Source: an uncultured Collinsella sp.
GTDB lineage: Bacteria; Actinomycetota; Coriobacteriia; Coriobacteriales; Coriobacteriaceae
Assembly: GCA_902494605.1 (NCBI GenBank)
Contig: CABUUG010000126.1
Location: 1 to 5,365, forward strand
DNA: 5,365 nucleotides
Reading direction: 5' to 3'
Shown: one piece after another, positions 1-5,210 of the stretch
Layout: the number at the start of each line of letters is the position of its first letter
How positions within the stretch are numbered: position 1 is the stretch's first letter
Made by a program: the position numbers and the translations under genes
Notes under the pieces: model-generated
What the model was told of the DNA's origin: nothing
The model's database searches: none
The model's input: only the letters and a program-made list of their open reading frames with translations

Positions 1-30
1 AAACTTCCTTCTTTTTTCGCCTCCTTTTTC

Positions 31-36
31 TATAAT
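31..36 (+). promoter_or_regulatory. Candidate -10 box for the CsoR-type repressor gene
   Basis: A perfect TATAAT lies 65 bases before the repressor start codon. The position expected for the -35 box (about 8-13) reads CTTCTT and is a poor match, and the surrounding DNA is T-rich. The T-runs at 11-16 and 25-29 could also be the tail of an upstream terminator outside the window. The predicted transcript start near 43 would put the C-tract/G-tract site at 51-67 in the early leader. Confidence 0.4.
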
Positions 37-50
37 CCGTCCTTTTTCCC

Positions 51-67
51 ACCCCAACTGACGGGGG
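51..67. promoter_or_regulatory. Possible CsoR-type operator (C-tract/G-tract inverted repeat)
   Basis: ACCCC at 51-55 is followed seven bases later by GGGGG at 63-67. This is a short GC-tract dyad just downstream of the candidate -10 box. CsoR repressors typically bind dyads with C-tract and G-tract arms in their own promoters. The placement fits autoregulation, but the match is short and the assignment is inference. Confidence 0.25.
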
Positions 68-101
68 CAACCGGAAGATCGACCAGAAATGAGGACCCGC
101 C

Positions 102-374
102 ATGATGGCAGACCACAAATCGGTGACCCGCATGCTCAAGACGGCACGCGGCCAGATCGACGGCATCCTGCGGATGGTTGATGAGGACCGCTATTGCGTC
201 GATATTTCCACGCAGCTCATGGCCACACAGGCGCTCCTCGCGCGCATTAACGCCGACGTGCTCAAGGCGCATATCGAGGGCTGCGTGACTTCGGCAATCG
301 AATCGGGCGACGAAGACCTCAAAGCCGCCAAGCTCGCCGAGATCGAACGCGTCGTCGACAAGCTCTCCAAGTAA
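102..374 (+). CDS. csoR: CsoR-family metal-sensing transcriptional repressor
   Basis: This 90-residue all-helical DUF156 protein most likely represses copper-resistance genes until Cu(I) binds and releases it from DNA. Visible evidence: the core begins RMLKTARGQIDGILRMV, and Cys32, His57 and Cys61 have the spacing of the Cu(I) ligands of CsoR (C-x24-H-x3-C). Tyr31 precedes the first cysteine, as in Mycobacterium CsoR. That C-H-C pattern argues against the nickel/cobalt sensor RcnR and the formaldehyde sensor FrmR. Length is normal for the family. The start follows a GAGGA motif at 91-95 with a six-base gap; the next codon is also ATG (105) and is an alternative. No copper ATPase or chaperone gene follows in the window, so any regulated partner lies upstream outside it or elsewhere. 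A TATAAT and a GC-tract dyad lie upstream. The family is secure; the metal is inferred from ligands. Confidence 0.9.
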   Translation: MMADHKSVTRMLKTARGQIDGILRMVDEDRYCVDISTQLMATQALLARINADVLKAHIEGCVTSAIESGDEDLKAAKLAEIERVVDKLSK

Positions 375-384
375 TTGGGGCATT

Positions 385-465
385 GGGGACAGACTTCTTT
401 GCACCATCTTGGTGTTCCGGGGACAGGCATGTTTGCACCACACTAGTGCAGATTAACCTGTCCCC
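385..465. repeat. GGGGACAG tandem repeat with nested hairpin
   Basis: GGGGACAG (385-392) and TTTGCACCA (398-406) recur 34 bases later at 419-426 and 432-440, giving two imperfect 34-base copies. The second copy folds with a downstream arm: GGGGACAGG (419-427) pairs with CCTGTCCCC (457-465), and inside it TGCAC (434-438) pairs with GTGCA (446-450) around seven bases. The first copy has its own small stem, CACCA (402-406) with TGGTG (410-414), and its GGGGACAG could instead pair with 458-465. No T-tract follows, so it is not a typical terminator. It resembles the dispersed REP-like GGGGACAG/CTGTCCCC sequences known from many bacterial genomes. Confidence 0.65.
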
Positions 466-481
466 CTTGCTCTAAATCGGG

Positions 482-487
482 TATAAA
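482..487 (+). promoter_or_regulatory. Weak candidate -10 box for the zinc-ribbon gene
   Basis: TATAAA lies 33 bases before the preferred ATG at 521. No good -35 box is seen: the sequence 17 bases upstream is TGTCCC, inside the right arm of the GGGGACAG hairpin. If this promoter is real, the repeat overlaps the RNA polymerase site and could affect initiation. Confidence 0.25.
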
Positions 488-520
488 GGCGTGCAGTATA
501 TCGAACGAAAGGCAATTTGC

Positions 521-994
521 ATGAATGACTTTATGAAGGGTCGCAATGGCGCCGACGAGCTCACCATCGTGATGGGTTTTGTCGGCATCGTCATCGCAAT
601 GATCGGATCGATGGCCCGCATCCAGTGGCTCAGCTGGATCGCCATCGCCGTGATCGTGCTTGGCGTGCTGCGCGGCCTGTCCAAAAATATCGACGCACGT
701 CGCAAGGAGAACGAGGCCTTTGTCGCCGCGACCGCCAATGTTCCCGGCTTGGGCAAGTTTGTCGCCAGCTTGGGCGGTGGCGCTGCAGCGGCCAGCACCT
801 CACGCGCGGCCGGCACCAGTAAGGAAGACTTTGAGCGTGCCAAGCGCACGGCCAAGAAGATGTGGAAGGGTCGCAAGACCACGGCATATCTCAAGTGCCC
901 CAACTGCGGCCAGATGCTCTCCGTCCCCAAGGGCAAAGGCAAGATCCGCGTCACCTGCCCCAAGTGCCACGCCAAGATGGAAACGCGCTCATAG
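521..994 (+). CDS. Two-TM membrane protein with C-terminal zinc ribbon
   Basis: This is a 157-residue protein of unknown function. Two hydrophobic segments (about residues 14-32 and 36-53) form a membrane hairpin, followed by a basic stretch (RRKEN), a Gly/Ala-rich linker (about 75-100), and a basic region leading into a zinc ribbon. The ribbon is CPNC-x16-CPKC, with Cys126, Cys129, Cys146 and Cys149 as metal ligands. The tail YLKCPNCGQMLSVPKGKGK is typical of a family I recall from many Clostridia and Actinobacteria, where short proteins carry two TM segments and the same ribbon. Here the linker is longer than usual. The ATG at 521 is preferred over an in-frame GTG at 491 because GAAAGG at 507-512 sits eight bases upstream. 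The gene is followed 22 bases later by a terminator, so it ends its own transcript. The ribbon probably faces the cytoplasm and could bind nucleic acid or protein, but this is inference. Confidence 0.85.
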   Translation: MNDFMKGRNGADELTIVMGFVGIVIAMIGSMARIQWLSWIAIAVIVLGVLRGLSKNIDARRKENEAFVAATANVPGLGKFVASLGGGAAAASTSRAAGTSKEDFERAKRTAKKMWKGRKTTAYLKCPNCGQMLSVPKGKGKIRVTCPKCHAKMETRS

Positions 995-1015
995 CCGCCA
1001 TACCATGGGACAAAT

Positions 1016-1051
1016 AAAAGCCGAGGCCTCGCACTGGGACCTCGGCTTTTT
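1016..1051 (+). terminator. Rho-independent terminator, probably bidirectional
   Basis: AAAAGCCGAGG (1016-1026) pairs with CCTCGGCTTTT (1040-1050) around a 13-base loop and ends in a run of five T. It begins 22 bases after the zinc-ribbon gene's stop codon. Read on the minus strand, the same stem ends in TTTTATTT, so it can also stop transcripts of the convergent amidohydrolase gene, whose stop codon is about 50 bases away. Confidence 0.9.
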
Positions 1052-1101
1052 CTGATTATGACAAAAGGATTGTCCCTTTGTCGCATCGCCATATCGCGCG
1101 C

Positions 1102-2472
1102 TTACGCCACGCCGTCGCGGGCGAGCTCCTCGGCCAGCGCCTCGGACGACATGGCCATAATCGCGTCGAGCTCGGCGTCCACCTCGGGAATGCGCTTCAC
1201 CTTGAGCTTGCGCATCAGATTGCCACGACACATCACGTGCATCGGCTCTCGCAGGGCGCGCAGGTCATCGAGCGGGTTCTTGCGCGTCACCAGGATATCG
1301 GCGGCCTTACCGCACTCGATTGTGCCGGTCTCGCCGCCCAGCCCCAGCAGCTCGGCATTGACCTGCGTGGCCGTATGCAGCGCGAAGGCGTTGCTCACGC
1401 CGACATACTTGGCAAAATAGGCCACCTCGTGCCACATGTCGTACTGGGTCACGAACGGGCAGCTCGAATCCGTGCCTAGGCCCACCTTAACGCCAGCTTC
1501 CAGTGCGGCACGAGCACTCTCGATGATGCCCAAGCATACGATGTCGCCGTTCTTCTTTTGTGTATCGGTCGAATGGGTCTTTTCCGGGTCGAGCAATACA
1601 AACGGCAGCGCCGGGCTGATGGTGCAGGTAACGCTGGGCGCACGGCCTTCAAGCTGCGTGCCCGCGGCGCCACGGTACAGCTCCAGAATCTCGGGCGTCA
1701 ACGGAGCGCCGTGCTCAATCGTGTCGACGCCGGCCTGAAGCGCGGCCTTCACACCTTCGGTGCTCTCGACATGGGCCATGACCGGAAGACCCATATCGTG
1801 TGCCGCCTTGCACGCCGCTGCGGCAACCTCCACCGGCATACGCAGCACGCCCGGCTCGCCCACCTCAGTCGCATCGAACACGCCGCCCGTTACGAACAGC
1901 TTAATGACGTCGGCACCGCGCGCATACAGGTCGCGCACTTGTTCGGCTGCCTCGGCGGGACTGTTAGCCACCTGGGCGAACAAGCCAGCACCATGGCCGC
2001 CCGGCACCGTGACGCCCGTTCCCGGCGCCACCAGGCGAGGACCTTGATACTTACCGGCATCGATAGCATCGCGCACGGCAAGATCGGCAAACAGCGGGTC
2101 GCCCGCACCGCGCACCGTGGTCACGCCGCTTGCCAGCTGCTGCTGGGCGCTGCCCTTGAGGATATGGCGCACGATGGCGCGCCCCACTGGATTATCGAGC
2201 TTTTTCATCAGCGCGCCCGCATCGCCCGCCGAAACCGGCTTACCCGAACCGCACAGATGCACATGCATATTGATGAGACCCGGCATGAGATACGCACCGC
2301 CCAGGTCGATGACCTCGGCACCCGCCGGCGCCTGCGCCACGGCGCTCGGGCCAATCCAGGTGATGACACCGCGCTCAACGGTCACGGCCATATCGGGCTG
2401 CGGCTCCATATGTTCCGAGCCATCCAGGACGGTCGCATTGATAAACAACGTGGAACGATCGGCAGACGCCAT
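1102..2472 (-). CDS. Metal-dependent amidohydrolase (imidazolonepropionase-like / Xaa-Pro dipeptidase type)
   Basis: This 456-residue cytoplasmic hydrolase belongs to the amidohydrolase superfamily, with a TIM barrel and a binuclear metal centre. An N-terminal beta-sandwich part (INATVLDG near residue 12) leads to PGLINMHVHL, where His70 and His72 are the HxH metal ligands. Lys191 in VIKLFVTGG is the candidate carboxylated bridging lysine; His234 (AHVES), His254 (TIEHG) and Asp335 (GLGTDSS) complete the set. The TVPGGHG motif (His160) and the overall order match the imidazolonepropionase-like subgroup that includes Xaa-Pro dipeptidases and other amide or ester hydrolases. The substrate cannot be read from sequence. 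No hut genes are nearby, so a role in histidine breakdown is unlikely. The ATG at 2472 is chosen because GGGAGGAG lies six bases upstream; an in-frame start at 2505 would place that RBS inside the gene. There is no signal peptide. It is transcribed alone from its own promoter. Confidence 0.9.
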   Translation of the reverse strand: MASADRSTLFINATVLDGSEHMEPQPDMAVTVERGVITWIGPSAVAQAPAGAEVIDLGGAYLMPGLINMHVHLCGSGKPVSAGDAGALMKKLDNPVGRAIVRHILKGSAQQQLASGVTTVRGAGDPLFADLAVRDAIDAGKYQGPRLVAPGTGVTVPGGHGAGLFAQVANSPAEAAEQVRDLYARGADVIKLFVTGGVFDATEVGEPGVLRMPVEVAAAACKAAHDMGLPVMAHVESTEGVKAALQAGVDTIEHGAPLTPEILELYRGAAGTQLEGRAPSVTCTISPALPFVLLDPEKTHSTDTQKKNGDIVCLGIIESARAALEAGVKVGLGTDSSCPFVTQYDMWHEVAYFAKYVGVSNAFALHTATQVNAELLGLGGETGTIECGKAADILVTRKNPLDDLRALREPMHVMCRGNLMRKLKVKRIPEVDAELDAIMAMSSEALAEELARDGVA

Positions 2473-2478
2473 ATCGAG

Positions 2479-2486
2479 CTCCTCCC
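2479..2486 (-). promoter_or_regulatory. Strong ribosome binding site that fixes the amidohydrolase start
   Basis: GGGAGGAG on the minus strand lies six bases before the ATG at 2472. It rules against the longer reading frame that starts at 2505. Confidence 0.8.
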
Positions 2487-2511
2487 TCACGATTAACTTG
2501 AACATTTGTCC

Positions 2512-2542
2512 ATTATCACCTAATGCAGCGAACTAAAGTCAA
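2512..2542 (-). promoter_or_regulatory. Candidate promoter of the amidohydrolase gene
   Basis: On the minus strand TTGACT (2537-2542) is followed by GATAAT (2512-2517). Each matches five of six consensus bases, but the spacer is 19 bases, two longer than ideal. The predicted start is near 2505, giving a leader of about 33 bases with the strong RBS. It lies downstream of repeat array A, so this gene need not depend on transcription through the module. Confidence 0.5.
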
Positions 2543-2605
2543 ACATATCGGTTAACGGAGGGAAGAGAGGGACCTGGGAAGCGAAACGCGTTGCAGACCC
2601 AGCGC

Positions 2606-2616
2606 GGCGACACCAG
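2606..2616 (+). repeat. 11-base direct repeat, left copy, outside array A
   Basis: GGCGACACCAG recurs exactly at 4180-4190, on the far side of array B. The match extends to 15 of 17 bases (2600-2616 against 4174-4190, CAGCNNGGCGACACCAG). The two copies bracket array A, the nuclease gene and array B. It could be a target-site duplication or an old boundary of the module. A related CGACACC string occurs in an array B spacer (4007-4013), so it may instead be a remnant of the repeat family. Confidence 0.5.
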
Positions 2617-2621
2617 CAAAA

Positions 2622-2841
2622 TGTCTCGATCTGTAACAGATAGACCGTCTTTACCCTTCCAAATGTTACAGATCGAGATCTTTCGGCACCGCGTCCAACC
2701 TTTGTCTCGATCTGTAACAGGTAGACCAGTTTTCAGCCGCCAGATGTTACAGATTGAGATTTTTCGTCAGCCGCCAACCTTTTGTCTTGATTTGTAACAG
2801 TTACGAGGCCAAACGGCCCCTTATTGTTACAGATTGAGACA
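2622..2841. repeat. Palindromic repeat array A (three hairpins, six half-sites)
   Basis: This 220-base array holds six copies of a half-site with consensus TGTCTCGATCTGTAACA in alternating orientation. The 15-base cores start at 2624, 2664, 2705, 2745, 2785 and 2825. They pair as three hairpins: 2624-2638 with 2664-2678 (perfect), 2705-2719 with 2745-2759 (one G-T), and 2783-2799 with 2825-2841 (17 pairs, three of them G-T). Every loop is exactly 25 bases. The third loop contains a second small stem, GGCC-x4-GGCC (2807-2818). The array ends seven bases before the complement of the nuclease gene's stop codon, so it forms the 3' flank of that gene. It is homologous, unit by unit, to array B. 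No T-tract follows the hairpins on either strand, so simple termination is not the obvious role. Confidence 0.9.
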
Positions 2842-2848
2842 GTCCGCT

Positions 2849-3919
2849 TCAGTGCCCATACCACTGACGCTTCCATTCCTCAGCCAAATCGGCCCGCTGC
2901 GAAATACCCGCCAGCCTCATTTTCTCGACCAGCTTCCCCGGGTTCTTGAGTTCATCAAACGTGAACCGAAGCACCTTGTGCCCGAGCATTGTCAGATGAG
3001 ATTCCCGCTGACGCTCTGCCACGAACGGGTCGACCGACTCCCGACCCTCGCCGTTCTGCAAGGCATACTTCCCCTTTCCGTCGAGCTCGCCGATGACACA
3101 TGTCCCGTCCTCGAGCCTCCAGAAATAATCGACCCGAAACACCTGGCTCAAATCGAGCGGATCGCGAAACTCCACCTGCAACTCCGGAACCGGAAAGCCG
3201 TATGCAATAAAGAACGCCCGAAAGCGAGACTCGCCGCCGTTCTCGGACAGCCCGTCCGCATGCGACGCAATCACCTGAGCTCTGCGATACCCTCGCCTGC
3301 CCTCGCAATCGGCCTGGAGCCGCTCGCAGAGGTCGTCGCGCGACATGCCCTTCGCCCGCAATGCAGAATCGGCGATCGCCAGACCATACGAAAACGGCGC
3401 ACGCAGCAGACAATCCTCCACCGTGCGCCAAAACGGCGTCACCCGCACGCCATCGACTTGTTCAAGCACACCCGCCGTCTGCGGACGCAGCAGCCTACAC
3501 CCCATACCCAATGCCACCGAACATCCCGTTTTGACCAAGTAACGCGGCCCGAGCAGATCATCCGGCAACTCCAGACCCCACAAAAGTGCTGCGTCATACC
3601 CCCAAAACGCCCAATCGGAATAAAACTCCGCAAGCCCTTTGATGGTACGCAGCGCTCGCTCCGCCGGCGTCAACGCATCCCATTCATGCTGAAAACAGAA
3701 TAGATGCGATTCGGGCTCCGCAATATCGTCTGTGCCCACATGGCGCCGCAGCCACATGAGCTCGGCATTGTCGTGCGTTACAAGCAGCACGCCTTGTTCA
3801 GCCGCCTCCGTGAGCCTGGCAAGCATCCTATTCCGCGCCAAGGTGTTACGTGTTGCATGCTTGTGTTTAAAAACGGTATTAGACACTTCCATCACCACCA
3901 CATCGGAGAAATGGGCCAT
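2849..3919 (-). CDS. AbiEi-like protein with C-terminal DUF559/Vsr-like (PD-(D/E)XK) nuclease domain
   Basis: This 356-residue protein lies tightly between two palindromic repeat arrays. The N-terminal part (about residues 30-70, LARLTEAAEQGVLLVTHDN) looks like the winged-helix region of AbiEi-type antitoxins. The middle (about 160-190, VTPFWRTVEDCLL...IADSAL) is the usual AbiEi-like core. The C-terminal third resembles DUF559/very-short-patch-repair nucleases: ENGGES (Glu230), VDYFW (Asp264), GELDGKGKY (Glu278, Asp280, Lys282/Lys284) and a late RESHLTMLGHKVLRF strand-helix. Asp264, Glu278 and a following Lys could form a PD-(D/E)XK active site. I recall this family as multi-copy in Coriobacteriia and sometimes misnamed CTP synthase. 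No AbiEii nucleotidyltransferase toxin gene is adjacent, so a standard type IV toxin-antitoxin pair is not seen. The start is uncertain: ATG 3919 is chosen, ATG 3892 and TTG 3943 are possible, and none has a clear Shine-Dalgarno. DNA binding or cutting is inferred. Confidence 0.75.
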   Translation of the reverse strand: MAHFSDVVVMEVSNTVFKHKHATRNTLARNRMLARLTEAAEQGVLLVTHDNAELMWLRRHVGTDDIAEPESHLFCFQHEWDALTPAERALRTIKGLAEFYSDWAFWGYDAALLWGLELPDDLLGPRYLVKTGCSVALGMGCRLLRPQTAGVLEQVDGVRVTPFWRTVEDCLLRAPFSYGLAIADSALRAKGMSRDDLCERLQADCEGRRGYRRAQVIASHADGLSENGGESRFRAFFIAYGFPVPELQVEFRDPLDLSQVFRVDYFWRLEDGTCVIGELDGKGKYALQNGEGRESVDPFVAERQRESHLTMLGHKVLRFTFDELKNPGKLVEKMRLAGISQRADLAEEWKRQWYGH

Positions 3920-3944
3920 CGTCGCTGTTGCCGCCGCCGACAAA

Positions 3945-4164
3945 TGTCTTGATCTGTAACAGGAAGACAGTCTTTGAGCCTCTAGTTGTTACAGAACAAG
4001 ATCTTTCGACACCGCGTCCAGCCTTTGTCTCAATCTTTAACAGGAAGGTCGAAATTGGGCCTGTAGATGTTACAGATCGAGACATTCTCCCAACCCGTTG
4101 CCGAACATCTCGATCTGTAACAGTTACGGGCCCAAACAGCCGCCAAACGTTACAGATTGAGACA
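3945..4164. repeat. Palindromic repeat array B (three hairpins, six half-sites)
   Basis: This array has the same length (220 bases) and spacing as array A. The 15-base half-sites start at 3947, 3987, 4028, 4068, 4108 and 4148. The three hairpins again have 25-base loops (3962-3986, 4043-4067, 4123-4147). The first 81 bases are about 80% identical to the first 81 of array A, including the spacer CTTTCG-ACACCGCGTCCA. The third loop begins GTTACGGGCCCAAAC, close to array A's third loop. In the first hairpin a C-to-T change at 3950 is matched by a G-to-A change in its partner at 3998, a compensated pair. The second hairpin has two true mismatches. The array lies immediately upstream of the nuclease gene on its transcribed strand, so that gene's leader or promoter must lie within or beyond it. 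Confidence 0.9.
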
Positions 4165-4179
4165 AAGTCAGGGCAGCAG

Positions 4180-4190
4180 GGCGACACCAG
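4180..4190 (+). repeat. 11-base direct repeat, right copy, outside array B
   Basis: This is GGCGACACCAG, the exact partner of 2606-2616. It lies 15 bases beyond array B and 9 bases before the stop codon of the next minus-strand gene, so the whole module fits in the gap between two intact genes. Confidence 0.5.
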
Positions 4191-4199
4191 TCACATCCC

Positions 4200-4907
4200 C
4201 TACTCCCACTCCTGCTCGTAGATGTTGAGGGACTTTACGTAGCGCCCCTGGGCGCCCATGATGTCGCGGACCAGACGCAAGAAGAAGCTGATGCACGAGG
4301 TGTCAAAGCCGTCCTGCAGGTCCTCCGGATGCACCGCGCCCGGCCCGTCGACCGCCGTGTCACTCAGGCGCGCGATGTCATACAGGTAGAGCTGCCCCGC
4401 CGTCAGCCAGACATCGTCGACGCACGCGAGCCGCACCGCGATCGCGCCGTCGCTCCAATGCTCCTTTTGCACGATATGCGGGTCGTAGACATCAAAGCGA
4501 AGGTCGGTGCGCGTATCCTTCAGCACAACCATGCCGTTCGCAGGATCCTTGTCCAAAATGCCAAAGCGCGAGAAATACTGCGTGTCGCGCACCTGCTCGA
4601 GCCGCTTGAGCGAGGCAGGCGAAAGCGATGCCGGCGGCTCATCAACATACAGCTCGAGCAGCGTCTTGCCATGGCGATAGGGGCGCTCAAAGAGCAGCCA
4701 ATCGGTAAATGCCATGTTGTAGGCCATGATTTCATTTTGCGAAGGCTCGGTGCAATAGCTGAGCCATGGGTCGACAATGACCTCGAACTGTTCGCGCGCC
4801 GGCTCCAAAAACTGGAACTTCCGCAGCATCCAAAAATGGGCCATGTCGGCAATATCGTTGCCGACGGCTCCGGCTAGCTGCGCTCGGTCTAAAGCGTGGT
4901 CAGTCAT
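4200..4907 (-). CDS. Conserved hypothetical protein related to the body of SEC-C-motif proteins
   Basis: This 235-residue soluble protein has no signal peptide or TM segment. The stretch YNMAFTDWLLFER...GKTLLELYVDE...LSPASLKRLEQ (about residues 63-104), followed by a beta-rich part (VVLKDTRTDLRFDVYD...GAIAVRLACVDDVWLTAG, about 127-170), resembles the region found in proteins with a SEC-C zinc motif. In those proteins a short acidic/aromatic DWxLFD element precedes a small beta domain. The cysteine-rich SEC-C motif itself is absent: only three scattered cysteines are present. The function is unknown. ATG 4907 is well supported by GAGGAGG at 4913-4919, five bases upstream. The gene faces the same way as the nuclease gene, with 280 bases including array B between them, so read-through into the module is possible. 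The coding call is firm; the family link is from memory. Confidence 0.8.
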   Translation of the reverse strand: MTDHALDRAQLAGAVGNDIADMAHFWMLRKFQFLEPAREQFEVIVDPWLSYCTEPSQNEIMAYNMAFTDWLLFERPYRHGKTLLELYVDEPPASLSPASLKRLEQVRDTQYFSRFGILDKDPANGMVVLKDTRTDLRFDVYDPHIVQKEHWSDGAIAVRLACVDDVWLTAGQLYLYDIARLSDTAVDGPGAVHPEDLQDGFDTSCISFFLRLVRDIMGAQGRYVKSLNIYEQEWE

Positions 4908-4912
4908 GGCAT

Positions 4913-4919
4913 CCTCCTC
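4913..4919 (-). promoter_or_regulatory. Strong ribosome binding site for the gene ending at 4200
   Basis: GAGGAGG on the minus strand lies five bases before the ATG at 4907. It supports this start and contrasts with the lack of any clear site before the nuclease gene. Confidence 0.75.
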
Positions 4920-4920
4920 A

Positions 4921-5210
4921 AACCGATGGACCTCAATTTGAGCTTACGAGGAGGGTGGGCAGCCACGACCAGCGCGGGCAAAATAGGCCTCCGGCCGCAA
5001 ACCAGATGCTGACCAAACACTTGACGGGATGCTTGACCGAAAATGCGCACCGCAACAAAACCGCAGGTAAACATAGACGGCCAACCCGCCCTTTTGAGCC
5101 AAGCGCCCCCGGCCACCACAGAAACAGCAGAGCACCACAACTCAAGAAGACGCCGAATGGACACTCGCGCGTCGACAAACGGACAAATCGGTCGCAAACC
5201 CGCAAGTAGT
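4921..5210. other. Intergenic stretch of about 290 bases without a supported gene
   Basis: Open frames exist on both strands, but they begin at TTG or GTG codons, lack ribosome binding sites, and have low-complexity Arg/Pro/His-rich or unpatterned products. A small dyad GGCC-TCC-GGCC lies at 4986-4996, and TTGAC occurs twice (5021-5025 and 5033-5037) without a matching -10 box. It presumably holds the promoter and leader of the minus-strand gene starting at 4907, but I cannot pick out a convincing one. Confidence 0.4.

Noticed and set aside
491..520. Upstream GTG start for the zinc-ribbon protein
   Set aside because: The GAAAGG site at 507-512 would lie inside the gene, and family members begin close to the residues encoded from 521.
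1558..2496. Long plus-strand frame opposite the amidohydrolase
   Set aside because: It is antisense to a gene with a complete family match, is rich in His/Arg, and shows no family pattern.
2473..2505. Eleven-residue N-terminal extension of the amidohydrolase
   Set aside because: The extension contains the strong GGGAGGAG site of the ATG at 2472, and the predicted transcript start falls at about the upstream ATG.
2591..2797. Plus-strand open frame across array A
   Set aside because: It stays open because the first two units are 81 bases apart, a multiple of three; the third unit shifts phase and gives a stop. The open frame across array B (3928-4221) reads the repeats in a different phase, so no shared protein is encoded.
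2834..3703. Long plus-strand frame opposite the nuclease gene
   Set aside because: It begins inside a repeat arm, has no ribosome binding site, and is antisense to the better-supported gene with recognisable domains.
2849..3919. Standard AbiE type IV toxin-antitoxin system
   Set aside because: No AbiEii nucleotidyltransferase toxin is adjacent, and the protein carries its own nuclease-like tail, unlike a plain AbiEi antitoxin.
2622..4164. CRISPR array
   Set aside because: The repeats alternate in orientation rather than repeating directly, and the spacers are 22-25 bases. The spacers of the two arrays resemble each other at matching positions, and no cas gene is present.
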